In this document: one piece after another, positions 1 through 4,878 of the stretch
Layout: each line of letters begins with the position of its first letter
Numbering within the stretch: position 1 is the first letter of the stretch
DNA from: UBA4124 sp052034745
Lineage (GTDB): Bacteria; Patescibacteriota; Minisyncoccia; Phycocordibacterales; UBA9973
Direction: 5' to 3'
DNA length: 6,433 nucleotides
NCBI GenBank assembly: GCA_052034745.1
Contig: JBPOIF010000011.1
Span: 1-6,433 of the forward strand
Notes under the pieces: model-generated
Database searches by the model: none
What the model was told of the DNA's origin: nothing
What the model saw: only the letters and a program-made list of their open reading frames with translations
Translations under genes and position numbers: made by a program

Positions 1-6
1 TTTTTT

Positions 7-267
7 ATGAAAGAATCTACTACAGAAAAAGCCTTGTTCCAAAAGGATGACAAGGTAAGTATTCACAGACTCGAAAAAGGTGGGTATACCGATGAGGGGG
101 CTGTGCTCACAGCGAACCCTGAAAAACTTGAAATCAAAATAACTAAATCCAAAGCAAATATCGTTGGTGATGTTTTCACCTTTGGTTTCAGAGAGGGTGC
201 CTGGCGGTTTGTAAATGGTAACAACTACAGCCGTAGAGATCCCGGCTTTTCGATTGTTAAATTGTAA
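7..267 (+). CDS. hypothetical protein, 86 aa, possibly SH3/KOW-like small beta barrel
   Basis: I do not recognise this protein. It is soluble, with no signal peptide or membrane segment. After a charged N-terminal tail, residues about 12-82 alternate hydrophobic and polar positions as short beta strands would, beginning FQKDDKVSIHR and including GAVLTANPEKLEIKI and VFTFGFREGAWRFV. This pattern resembles small SH3-like barrels, but no diagnostic motif supports a family. The ATG at 7 is the first visible start, yet the frame is open to the window edge (two TTT codons upstream), so the true start could lie outside. The gene ends in TAA and is followed after 6 bases by a strong terminator hairpin, so it is the last or only gene of its transcript. 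Confidence is good that it is coding because of the tight terminator placement, and low for the fold. Confidence 0.7.
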   Translation: MKESTTEKALFQKDDKVSIHRLEKGGYTDEGAVLTANPEKLEIKITKSKANIVGDVFTFGFREGAWRFVNGNNYSRRDPGFSIVKL

Positions 268-273
268 AAAACG

Positions 274-305
274 AAACCCGTTCATGCTGGCATGAACGGG
301 TTTTT
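274..305 (+). terminator. intrinsic terminator after the 86-aa gene
   Basis: A perfect 14-bp inverted repeat (274-287 with 290-303) carries an ACCCGTTC/GAACGGGT core and ends in a T-tract at 301-305. The stem starts 6 bases after the stop codon of the upstream gene. A second hairpin follows 12 bases later. Confidence 0.92.
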
Positions 306-317
306 GACTTTTACTGG

Positions 318-345
318 AGCGCCTCTCTCACGAGAGGCGCTTTTT
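318..345 (+). terminator. second, tandem intrinsic terminator
   Basis: A perfect 10-bp stem (AGCGCCTCTC at 318-327 with GAGAGGCGCT at 332-341) encloses the tetraloop TCAC and is followed by five T (341-345). It stands only 12 bases after the first terminator, with no gene between them, so the two act as a double terminator isolating the upstream transcript from the next gene. Confidence 0.9.
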
Positions 346-346
346 C

Positions 347-374
347 TTGACTTACACAGAGAAAAAAGTAATCT
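347..374 (+). promoter_or_regulatory. putative sigma70-type promoter for the 108-aa gene
   Basis: A -35 box TTGACT (347-352) lies one base after the T-tract of the preceding terminator. A weak -10 candidate TAATCT (369-374) follows at 16-bp spacing. Predicted initiation near 381 gives a leader of about 12 nt before the ATG at 393. The -10 matches the consensus only at positions 1, 2 and 6, so the box assignment is tentative. Confidence 0.5.
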
Positions 375-392
375 TGGAGCAAAACAGTAATC

Positions 393-719
393 ATGAAAAA
401 ACAACAAAAACTCGTGTACCTTGTCCGTACCCTTCATAACGGAGAATTTTCTTTTGCCATTCAAAGCTTTACTGATAGCAAGTGGATTTGTGAACTTTCA
501 GTTTCTTGCCCTGTAGGGTGGAAAGGAGAAAACAAAAACAAACTGCTCCGCGATTTTGGAGCCGATACCAGGAAGGCTCTGGTCAAAAAAGATCAGGAGC
601 TTCTTTTCGGCGAACAGATACCGATACTGTATGCTGCCTCTTTCGGTAAAGCATTACGACAGTTCACTCCGCTTTCAGCAGCGGAGAGATCTTTTTTCTT
701 TGAAGGATTCTCAATCTAA
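393..719 (+). CDS. hypothetical protein, 108 aa
   Basis: I do not recognise this protein. It is a small, soluble, basic protein without signal peptide or membrane helix. Residues 1-12 (MKKQQKLVYLVR) and about 18-39 look like beta strands; the second half is more helical (residues 48-70 and 80-105). Two cysteines (C33, C39) frame a strand ending in CPVGW. The ATG at 393 is followed by an A-rich run of codons, which may aid initiation. A GGAG at 376-379 is 13 bases upstream, too far for a standard Shine-Dalgarno and upstream of the predicted transcription start. The gene is bracketed by its own promoter candidate and a terminator 18 bases after its stop, so it appears monocistronic. The long antisense frames over its 3' end are shadows. 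Confidence 0.75.
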   Translation: MKKQQKLVYLVRTLHNGEFSFAIQSFTDSKWICELSVSCPVGWKGENKNKLLRDFGADTRKALVKKDQELLFGEQIPILYAASFGKALRQFTPLSAAERSFFFEGFSI

Positions 720-737
720 GTAAATATCGAATTTTTT

Positions 738-765
738 AAACCCCGCATCTGACGCGGGGTTTTTT
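738..765 (+). terminator. intrinsic terminator after the 108-aa gene
   Basis: A 9-bp stem AAACCCCGC (738-746) pairs with GCGGGGTTT (754-762) around a 7-base loop, and six T run from 760 to 765. The last two T of the tract are the first bases of the next -35 box (TTGACA, 764-769). Confidence 0.92.
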
Positions 766-791
766 GACAAAAAGTTTTTTCTCTGTAAAGT
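764..791 (+). promoter_or_regulatory. putative promoter for the 156-aa membrane protein gene
   Basis: A perfect -35 box TTGACA (764-769) overlaps the preceding terminator T-tract. A -10 candidate TAAAGT (786-791) matches the consensus at four of six positions and lies at 16-bp spacing. Predicted initiation is near 798, about 12 nt before the ATG at 810. The G-rich AGGGGA directly downstream (792-797) could instead be read as a ribosome binding site 12 bases from the ATG; both readings cannot hold with this start site. Confidence 0.6.
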
Positions 792-809
792 AGGGGAAAA
801 TAATTGCTC

Positions 810-1280
810 ATGAATATCTTGTATCTTTGTTCCATCTCCTCAAGACAATTGTGGGGAGGAATACTTCTTTTTATTCTTCTCGTTTTGATTATTTGCGCAG
901 CATCTAATCTCGATGAGTGGTATGTGAAAATAAAAACATTCAAAGACCCGAAACGTTTTACTTCACTGAAAAAAGTAGCATATCTCGGTGTGTACCAGAT
1001 TCTGCCGGACAAGATTCTTGTTGGAGAACTTGTGCATGGAAAGGGAAAGGTATTTTACGATACAAAAACAGGCGAGTATTGCCGGTTTCAATCTCTTCTA
1101 CCGGAGGGGTGTCGTTTATTGCCTGAACTTTACCGAATCGGAAATCGGTTTTGGCTTCTTAAGCCGAGCTATCTCAAACGGTTTGAGCCGGGGGATGTCC
1201 TCCGTATCTTAAACGGTGCCCTGGTTGTCTGCGACCAGACGACCGAGGTCGTCTGGGAAAAAAAGATCCCCAAGAAGTAA
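810..1280 (+). CDS. hypothetical membrane-anchored protein, 156 aa
   Basis: I do not recognise the family. A single hydrophobic helix spans about residues 15-31 (WGGILLFILLVLIICA), preceded by R12 and a short N-terminus. The rest (35-156) is soluble and basic, with strand-like stretches such as KVAYLGVYQILPDKILVGEL and FWLLKPSYLKRFEPGDVLRI. The likely design is one N-terminal membrane anchor with a beta-rich domain; orientation cannot be decided from the sequence. I chose the ATG at 810 over an in-frame TTG at 804, which would add only two residues. A promoter candidate lies immediately upstream and a terminator starts 8 bases after the TAA stop, so the gene is probably transcribed alone. The 3' end (1223-1256) contains overlapping inverted repeats that could form alternative RNA hairpins. 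Confidence 0.8.
   Translation: MNILYLCSISSRQLWGGILLFILLVLIICAASNLDEWYVKIKTFKDPKRFTSLKKVAYLGVYQILPDKILVGELVHGKGKVFYDTKTGEYCRFQSLLPEGCRLLPELYRIGNRFWLLKPSYLKRFEPGDVLRILNGALVVCDQTTEVVWEKKIPKK
1223..1256 (+). repeat. competing inverted repeats inside the 3' end of the membrane protein gene
   Basis: The segment CCAGACGACC (1235-1244) is perfectly complementary to GGTCGTCTGG (1247-1256). Its 1236-1244 part can also pair with the upstream GGTTGTCTG (1223-1231) in RNA with one G-U pair. The two hairpins share the middle strand and so exclude each other. No T-tract follows, so neither is an ordinary terminator. The outer arms are near-direct repeats encoding VVC and VVW. Confidence 0.75.
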
Positions 1281-1288
1281 ATTTTCCC

Positions 1289-1325
1289 TATCCCTGCAAA
1301 CCTGCTTTGCAGGGATATTTCTTTT
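1289..1325 (+). terminator. intrinsic terminator after the 156-aa gene
   Basis: A perfect 12-bp stem TATCCCTGCAAA (1289-1300) pairs with TTTGCAGGGATA (1306-1317) around loop CCTGC. An interrupted T-tract (TTTCTTTT, 1318-1325) follows and runs into the TTGACT box of the next promoter at 1324. Confidence 0.92.
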
Positions 1326-1351
1326 GACTTTTTTGGGAAAAAAGGTAGTGT
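1324..1351 (+). promoter_or_regulatory. putative promoter for the 167-aa gene
   Basis: The -35 box TTGACT (1324-1329) overlaps the terminator T-tract. A poor -10 candidate TAGTGT (1346-1351) sits at the same 16-bp spacing seen upstream. Predicted initiation near 1358 leaves a leader of about 34 nt. Confidence 0.45.
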
Positions 1352-1391
1352 AGAGAAAAATCGCTTCAAATCACCTTAAATTGTTCTATGT

Positions 1392-1895
1392 ATGAGTACG
1401 AAAAAACAGTATAAATTGTCCTGTATTGTTTCGACAGTGAGGGAACTGGTCGCAGGACCAGAAAGAACTCATGTCCAGGTAAGTATCTACGGGATTCAAA
1501 CCGTGGAGAGCTACATGCAGTTTTCAGATTGCGTTAACCCAGTCCTTAACGGTGCAAGTAAAACAGAAAACTTTTCTGACGACCAGAGCTGGTTTATTCT
1601 GTTCGGTGTCGACCAGGCATCGAACACAAAAATTTTTCAATCAATGGTCTACAAAAGCGTCCAGATCTTGATCGGAGTACCTGGGTGCAGTTCTGTGGCT
1701 ATTGTGTTACCAAAGGTGAGGTATGGGGCCGAAGAGGTGGATATGTCCTCGTTTGTCCCTGGTGTTATTGAGGGGCTCCGGACCGCGATGGCCGATTGTA
1801 CATCGATTATCAAAGCACTCCCTCACAAGCTGTACTTTGTGGTCCCGGAGGGTATGAAAGAACCCCTCAAGGAGGCGCTCGAACAGGTAGAGTAA
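1392..1895 (+). CDS. hypothetical protein, 167 aa, C-terminal half faintly macro-domain-like
   Basis: I do not recognise this protein with confidence. It is soluble with no signal peptide. The pattern alternates strand and helix: strand 8-18, strand 26-34, an asparagine-containing loop DCVNPVLNGASK (46-57), strand 67-73, helix 80-90, strand 90-95, strand 102-107, helix 117-142, strand 146-151 ending in VVPEG, and a final amphipathic helix 155-166. The last part, a strand then a long helix then a strand ending in VVP, recalls the end of macro (ADP-ribose binding) domains, but the N-terminal motif of that family is not convincing. The ATG at 1392 has no Shine-Dalgarno; an out-of-frame ATG lies at 1388. 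A terminator begins 18 bases after the stop, marking the end of a one-gene transcript just upstream of the ribosomal operon. Confidence 0.78.
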   Translation: MSTKKQYKLSCIVSTVRELVAGPERTHVQVSIYGIQTVESYMQFSDCVNPVLNGASKTENFSDDQSWFILFGVDQASNTKIFQSMVYKSVQILIGVPGCSSVAIVLPKVRYGAEEVDMSSFVPGVIEGLRTAMADCTSIIKALPHKLYFVVPEGMKEPLKEALEQVE

Positions 1896-1913
1896 CGGTA
1901 AAAATCTCATTGT

Positions 1914-1946
1914 ATCCGCCTTTGGCCAAGCCAACGGCGGATTTTT
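1914..1946 (+). terminator. intrinsic terminator separating the 167-aa gene from the ribosomal operon
   Basis: The outer stem ATCCGCC (1914-1920) pairs with GGCGGAT (1936-1942). After one T-C mismatch the inner stem TTGGC (1922-1926) pairs with GCCAA (1930-1934) around loop CAA. Five T (1942-1946) follow. This insulates the ribosomal operon from upstream transcription. Confidence 0.93.
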
Positions 1947-1955
1947 CTATCTGAC

Positions 1956-1983
1956 TTGCACAAAAATAAAAGCCGTGTATAAT
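1956..1983 (+). promoter_or_regulatory. promoter of the rplC-rplD-rplW-rplB operon
   Basis: A perfect -10 hexamer TATAAT (1978-1983), directly preceded by TG, is the best -10 in the window, as expected for a highly expressed ribosomal operon. The -35 is weak: TTGCAC (1956-1961) at 16-bp spacing matches three of six bases. Predicted initiation is near 1990, giving a leader of about 61 nt. Confidence 0.75.
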
Positions 1984-1986
1984 CCC

Positions 1987-2040
1987 TGGACATTTAAATA
2001 GTCTTTAAATGGTCCAATACCCTTCGATAATTTATTAGGG
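1987..2040 (+). promoter_or_regulatory. structured leader of the ribosomal protein operon
   Basis: A 12-bp stem with one bulged G (2012) forms between 1987-1998 and 2004-2016: TGGACATTTAAA pairs with TTTAAATGGTCCA around loop TAGTC. It begins at or a few bases before the predicted transcription start. Further down, CCCT (2020-2023) can pair with AGGG (2037-2040), the only Shine-Dalgarno-like sequence before rplC, 10 bases from its ATG. Ribosomal operons are commonly autoregulated by one of their products binding the leader, L4 in the E. coli S10 operon; a similar role here is inference. No T-tract follows the hairpin, so a terminator is unlikely. Confidence 0.55.
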
Positions 2041-2050
2041 CAAGAACATT

Positions 2051-2662
2051 ATGAAATTTATTCTCGGAAGAAAACAAAATATGACCCAGCTCTTTGATGA
2101 GAGCGGTCGCGTCACTCCAGTGACGGTTGTTGTTGCGTCTCCAAACGTTGTTACCAAGGTAAAGACTGTCGAATCTGACGGCTATACTTCAGTACAGCTC
2201 GGGACAGAAGAACAAAAAACATCTCGTCTTTCAAAGGCGGTTCTTGGAGTTTTTGGTGGCAAGGGCTACAAAGAAGTACAAGAGTTTCGTGTTGAAGGCG
2301 ACGCAGGTATGGTAGCAGGCGATATCGTCACTGTTGAGAAATTTGAAAAAGGCGACAAAGTGATCGTCTCAGGTATCTCAAAGGCAAAAGGCTTCCAGGG
2401 TGTGGTCAAGCGACACGGGTTCCATGGTGGACCACGAACACACGGTCAAAAGCACTCAGAGCGTGAACCAGGTTCGATCGGTGGAGGTCTCCGTACACAC
2501 GTTCCAAAAGGAATGCGTATGGCAGGACGTACTGGAGGCGAGACCATCACGGTCAAGGGTCTCAAAGTGGTTGCTGTTGATGTAGAGTCAAACATTCTCT
2601 ATATCAGCGGGGCAGTACCAGGTCGTCGAGGGACACTCATTTCTATAACGACAAACGAGTAA
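2051..2662 (+). CDS. rplC: 50S ribosomal protein L3
   Basis: L3 is one of the first proteins to bind 23S rRNA during large-subunit assembly, and a long loop of it reaches toward the peptidyl transferase centre. The 203-aa length is normal. Visible family features are the N-terminal ILGRKQNMTQLFDESG (residues 4-19), where most homologues read GxKxGMT, the core KGFQGVVKRHGFHGG (113-127) with THG (130-132), the loop tip EPGSIGG (139-145), KGMRMAGRTGGE (153-164), and the end VDVESNILYISGAVPGRRG (177-194). The glutamine methylated in E. coli L3 (Q150, within GQNQ) aligns with a GGL stretch here, so that modification site appears absent, as in many bacteria. The ATG at 2051 starts the conserved domain. 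This is the first gene of the operon; rpsJ, its usual upstream neighbour, is absent, and rplD begins 4 bases after its stop. Confidence 0.99.
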   Translation: MKFILGRKQNMTQLFDESGRVTPVTVVVASPNVVTKVKTVESDGYTSVQLGTEEQKTSRLSKAVLGVFGGKGYKEVQEFRVEGDAGMVAGDIVTVEKFEKGDKVIVSGISKAKGFQGVVKRHGFHGGPRTHGQKHSEREPGSIGGGLRTHVPKGMRMAGRTGGETITVKGLKVVAVDVESNILYISGAVPGRRGTLISITTNE

Positions 2663-2666
2663 TTTT

Positions 2667-3410
2667 ATGGCTGAAAAAAAGACTACAACCAAAAAGGCGG
2701 TCGCAACAAAAGAGACTGCACCAAAATCTTCAAAGAAGGTCGTCTCTCTTGATGCGCCTATCTACTCTCAAAAAGGCTCTGCTTCTGGATCTATCGCTCT
2801 TCCTTCATCAGTGTTCGGTGTGAAGTGGAACAATGAACTCGTTCACCAGGTCATCACCGGTATGCTTTCAAACAAGCGCGCGGGTACCGCTCATACAAAG
2901 GACCGTGGAGAAGTTTCAGGAGGTGGTAAAAAGCCTTGGAAACAAAAGGGAACAGGACGAGCTCGTCATGGTTCATCACGATCACCTATCTGGGTTGGGG
3001 GAGGTACCACACACGGTCCTCGATCTGAAAAAGACTACTCAAAAAAGATCAACCGCAAGATGGCAGTCAAGGCGCTCTACACCATCCTCTCTCGAAAGTA
3101 TGCTGATGGAAAGGTACTCTTTGTTGATGCACTCTCAATCGACGCTCCAAAGACAAAAGACGCAGTATCGATCATCTCATCACTTGCTTCTGTTGATGGC
3201 TTTGCAGGTATCGCAAGCAAGAAGCGCACCGCGGTACTCATCGGTATCCCTGAAGTGACTCCTGCACTCAAAAAGAGCTTTGCAAACATCCCTGGAGCAA
3301 CAGTTATTACGACTGCTGAGCTCTCAGCACTCAATGCATTTAACGCAGCACAGTTGGTACTCGTCGATCCAAAAAGCGCAGTGGAGCTTTTGTCCGCTAA
3401 GATGAAATAA
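2667..3410 (+). CDS. rplD: 50S ribosomal protein L4 with lysine-rich N-terminal extension
   Basis: L4 binds 23S rRNA early in assembly, and its extended loop lines the peptide exit tunnel. Here it is 247 aa against about 200 in E. coli. The extra length is mainly an N-terminal low-complexity tail of about 25 residues rich in K, T and A (MAEKKTTTKKAVATKE). The conserved tunnel loop is intact at about 72-131, with GEVSGGGKKPWKQKGTGRAR (81-100) and SPIWVGGGTTHGP (106-118). The C-terminal alpha/beta domain covers 131-247, including KVLFVDAL and TAVLIGIP. The ATG lies 4 bases after the rplC stop with no Shine-Dalgarno between, which suggests translational coupling. In E. coli, L4 represses its own operon; whether this copy does so cannot be seen from the sequence. 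Confidence 0.99.
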   Translation: MAEKKTTTKKAVATKETAPKSSKKVVSLDAPIYSQKGSASGSIALPSSVFGVKWNNELVHQVITGMLSNKRAGTAHTKDRGEVSGGGKKPWKQKGTGRARHGSSRSPIWVGGGTTHGPRSEKDYSKKINRKMAVKALYTILSRKYADGKVLFVDALSIDAPKTKDAVSIISSLASVDGFAGIASKKRTAVLIGIPEVTPALKKSFANIPGATVITTAELSALNAFNAAQLVLVDPKSAVELLSAKMK

Positions 3411-3415
3411 CCTTT

Positions 3416-3757
3416 ATGACAAAAAAAGTAACAACCAAAAAGATTTCACCAAAGAAAGCATCAGGGAAAAAAGCAGATGTTGTTGTCCTCGGACGTCCTC
3501 GCATCACCGAAAAAGCTGCAAGTGCAAGTACCAACAGTGTGTATGTGTTTGATGTTGCAGTATCTGCAACAAAGAACGAAGTCGCAAAGGCATTTGAGGT
3601 CGTTTACAAGCATGTTCCACTCAAGGTGCACACACTCAACCAGAAGCCAAAAGCGCACTTTCGTCGCACCGCACAAGGCAGTCAAGTCGGCTTTGGAAAG
3701 CGCACCAAAAAGGCATACGTATACCTTCCAAAAGGAACAAGTATTGAAGTGATGTAA
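3416..3757 (+). CDS. rplW: 50S ribosomal protein L23 with lysine-rich N-terminal extension
   Basis: L23 sits at the exit of the peptide tunnel and is the docking site for trigger factor and SRP in well-studied bacteria. The conserved domain starts at about residue 24 (LGRPRITEKA), continues through YVFDVAVSATKNEVAKAFE (43-61) and the hairpin segment VPLKVHTLNQKPK (67-79), and ends KKAYVYLPKGTSIEV (98-112). At 113 aa it is slightly longer than E. coli L23 because of an N-terminal tail of about 20 residues (MTKKVTTKKISPKKASGKKA). That tail resembles the one on L4 from the preceding gene. The ATG is 5 bases after the rplD stop with no Shine-Dalgarno. The final residues are EVM, short after the last strand but normal for the family. 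Confidence 0.98.
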   Translation: MTKKVTTKKISPKKASGKKADVVVLGRPRITEKAASASTNSVYVFDVAVSATKNEVAKAFEVVYKHVPLKVHTLNQKPKAHFRRTAQGSQVGFGKRTKKAYVYLPKGTSIEVM

Positions 3758-3767
3758 TTTTAAATAT

Positions 3768-4610
3768 ATGAAAAGCTACAAACCAACAACAAAATCACGA
3801 CGAAACATGCAGACGATTGAGTATCGCAAGATCCTCACCGTATCAAAGCCTCAAAAATCGCTTACCTTTGGACGAAAGCGCTCTGTAGGACGCAACAACC
3901 AGGGTCGTATCACAACTCCTCACAAAGGTGGTGGAAACAAGCGACGTTTCCGTGTGATCGACTTTGTGTACAACAAAAAGGACATCCCAGCAAAGATCAC
4001 GACTATCGAATACGATCCAAACCGCAGTGCATTTATCGGTCTTGCTGTTTATGCTGATGGTGAAAAGCGATATGTTGTCCTCCCAAAGAACGTCAAAGTA
4101 GATTCACGCTTTGTTGTTTCAGAAAACGCTCCAGTAGAAGTCGGGAACCGTCTTCCACTCAAAAATATCCCGGTTGGTACCTTTGTATACAATATCGAAC
4201 TCAAGCCAGGGAGTGGGGCAAAGCTCTCTCGTGGTGCGGGCACCTTTGCACAAGTTGTTGCTCATAACGATGGCTATGCTCAGCTCAAGCTCCCTTCAAC
4301 AGAGATCAGACGTGTGATGGAGAGCTGTTATGCATGTATCGGATCGGTATCAAACGACGAATACAAGCTCCGAAACTTCGGAAAGGCAGGACGATCACGA
4401 TGGCTCGGTATCCGACCAACTGTTCGTGGTACTGCGATGAACCCTGTCGACCACCCACACGGTGGAGGAGAAGGACGACAAGGTATCGGACTTCGCCGTG
4501 GACCAAAGACTCGTCACGGAAAACAAGCGTTTGGAGTACGTACTCGAACCCCAAAGAAGTACTCAAATGCTCTCGTTGTCTCACGACGAAAGACTGGAAA
4601 AAATCGCTAA
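3768..4610 (+). CDS. rplB: 50S ribosomal protein L2
   Basis: L2 binds 23S rRNA, is needed for subunit association and lies next to the peptidyl transferase centre. The 280-aa length is normal. Clear family signatures are GRNNQGRITTPHKGGGNKRR (41-60), FRVIDF (61-66), VPVGTFVYNIE-type segment at 134-144, RGAGTFAQVVAHN (155-167), and the hallmark RGTAMNPVDHPHGGGEGR (220-237). The histidine equivalent to E. coli H229, long implicated near the active centre, is H229 here. The basic C-terminus (245-280) ends in KYSNALVVSRRKTGKNR. The start ATG is 10 bases after rplW. Downstream, a terminator begins 17 bases after the stop. In the usual S10 gene order rpsS follows rplB; here it does not. Confidence 0.99.
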   Translation: MKSYKPTTKSRRNMQTIEYRKILTVSKPQKSLTFGRKRSVGRNNQGRITTPHKGGGNKRRFRVIDFVYNKKDIPAKITTIEYDPNRSAFIGLAVYADGEKRYVVLPKNVKVDSRFVVSENAPVEVGNRLPLKNIPVGTFVYNIELKPGSGAKLSRGAGTFAQVVAHNDGYAQLKLPSTEIRRVMESCYACIGSVSNDEYKLRNFGKAGRSRWLGIRPTVRGTAMNPVDHPHGGGEGRQGIGLRRGPKTRHGKQAFGVRTRTPKKYSNALVVSRRKTGKNR

Positions 4611-4627
4611 TCACATTAGTTATTCCC

Positions 4628-4655
4628 AAAAAACTACCCATTCGGGTAGTTTTTT
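4628..4655 (+). terminator. intrinsic terminator ending the ribosomal protein operon
   Basis: A perfect 12-bp stem AAAAAACTACCC (4628-4639) pairs with GGGTAGTTTTTT (4644-4655) around tetraloop ATTC. The T-tract is the 3' arm itself. It closes the operon directly after rplB. Confidence 0.92.
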
Positions 4656-4663
4656 GTTACAGT
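4655..4663 (+). promoter_or_regulatory. putative extended -10 promoter for the 54-aa gene
   Basis: TGT followed by TACAGT (4658-4663) fits an extended -10 element (TGn plus a hexamer matching four of six). Its TG is at the very end of the preceding terminator. No -35 is visible at the right distance, where the terminator stem lies. Predicted initiation near 4670 is about 8 nt before the ATG at 4678. Terminator read-through is an alternative way to express the gene. Confidence 0.4.
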
Positions 4664-4677
4664 AGGAAAAAATTCTT

Positions 4678-4842
4678 ATGGAAAATAAAAAAGGTAGCTA
4701 TTCTGACAAGATTCATCATGGAGAAGTTCTTCGCGGAGCATCTTTTCTCCTTGAAAAACCATCTGAACAACAAAACCTCGCGGCAAAAAAGGGGATTGAT
4801 GGAGCAAAAAACATACTTTCCAAAAATTACAAAAAGAAATAA
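4678..4842 (+). CDS. small hypothetical protein, 54 aa
   Basis: This short gene encodes a hydrophilic, basic protein running from MENKKGSYSDKIHHGEVLRG to a lysine-rich end KNILSKNYKKK. No family is recognised, and there is no signal peptide, membrane segment or metal-binding motif; two adjacent histidines (H13, H14) are not enough for one. A helix is plausible over about residues 28-48 (PSEQQNLAAKKGIDGAKNIL). Support for coding comes from its placement: the ATG lies 23 bases after the rplB terminator, a TAA stop ends it, and a clean terminator starts 9 bases after the stop, filling the interval between two terminators. A longer overlapping frame running out of rplB (to 4882) is a shadow. It occupies the position where rpsS would normally be found, but it shows no resemblance to S19. 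Confidence 0.65.
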   Translation: MENKKGSYSDKIHHGEVLRGASFLLEKPSEQQNLAAKKGIDGAKNILSKNYKKK

Positions 4843-4850
4843 ACACTCGA

Positions 4851-4877
4851 CACTGTCCGAAAGGACAGTGTTTTTTT
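4851..4877 (+). terminator. intrinsic terminator after the 54-aa gene
   Basis: An 8-bp stem CACTGTCC (4851-4858) pairs with GGACAGTG (4863-4870) around a GAAA tetraloop. Seven T (4871-4877) follow. Confidence 0.94.
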
Positions 4878-4878
4878 A

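Noticed and set aside
716..1012. Antisense reading frame of 98 codons over the membrane protein gene
   Set aside because: It overlaps the terminator, promoter and coding sequence of the + strand gene and has no start signals of its own; it is a shadow.
1446..1461. Small inverted repeat CTGGTC/GACCAG inside the 167-aa gene
   Set aside because: A 6-bp stem inside coding sequence with no T-tract or partner structure is within chance expectation.
2400..2585. Alternative frames inside rplC, rplD and rplW
   Set aside because: They overlap highly conserved ribosomal proteins and their translations are low-complexity out-of-frame products.
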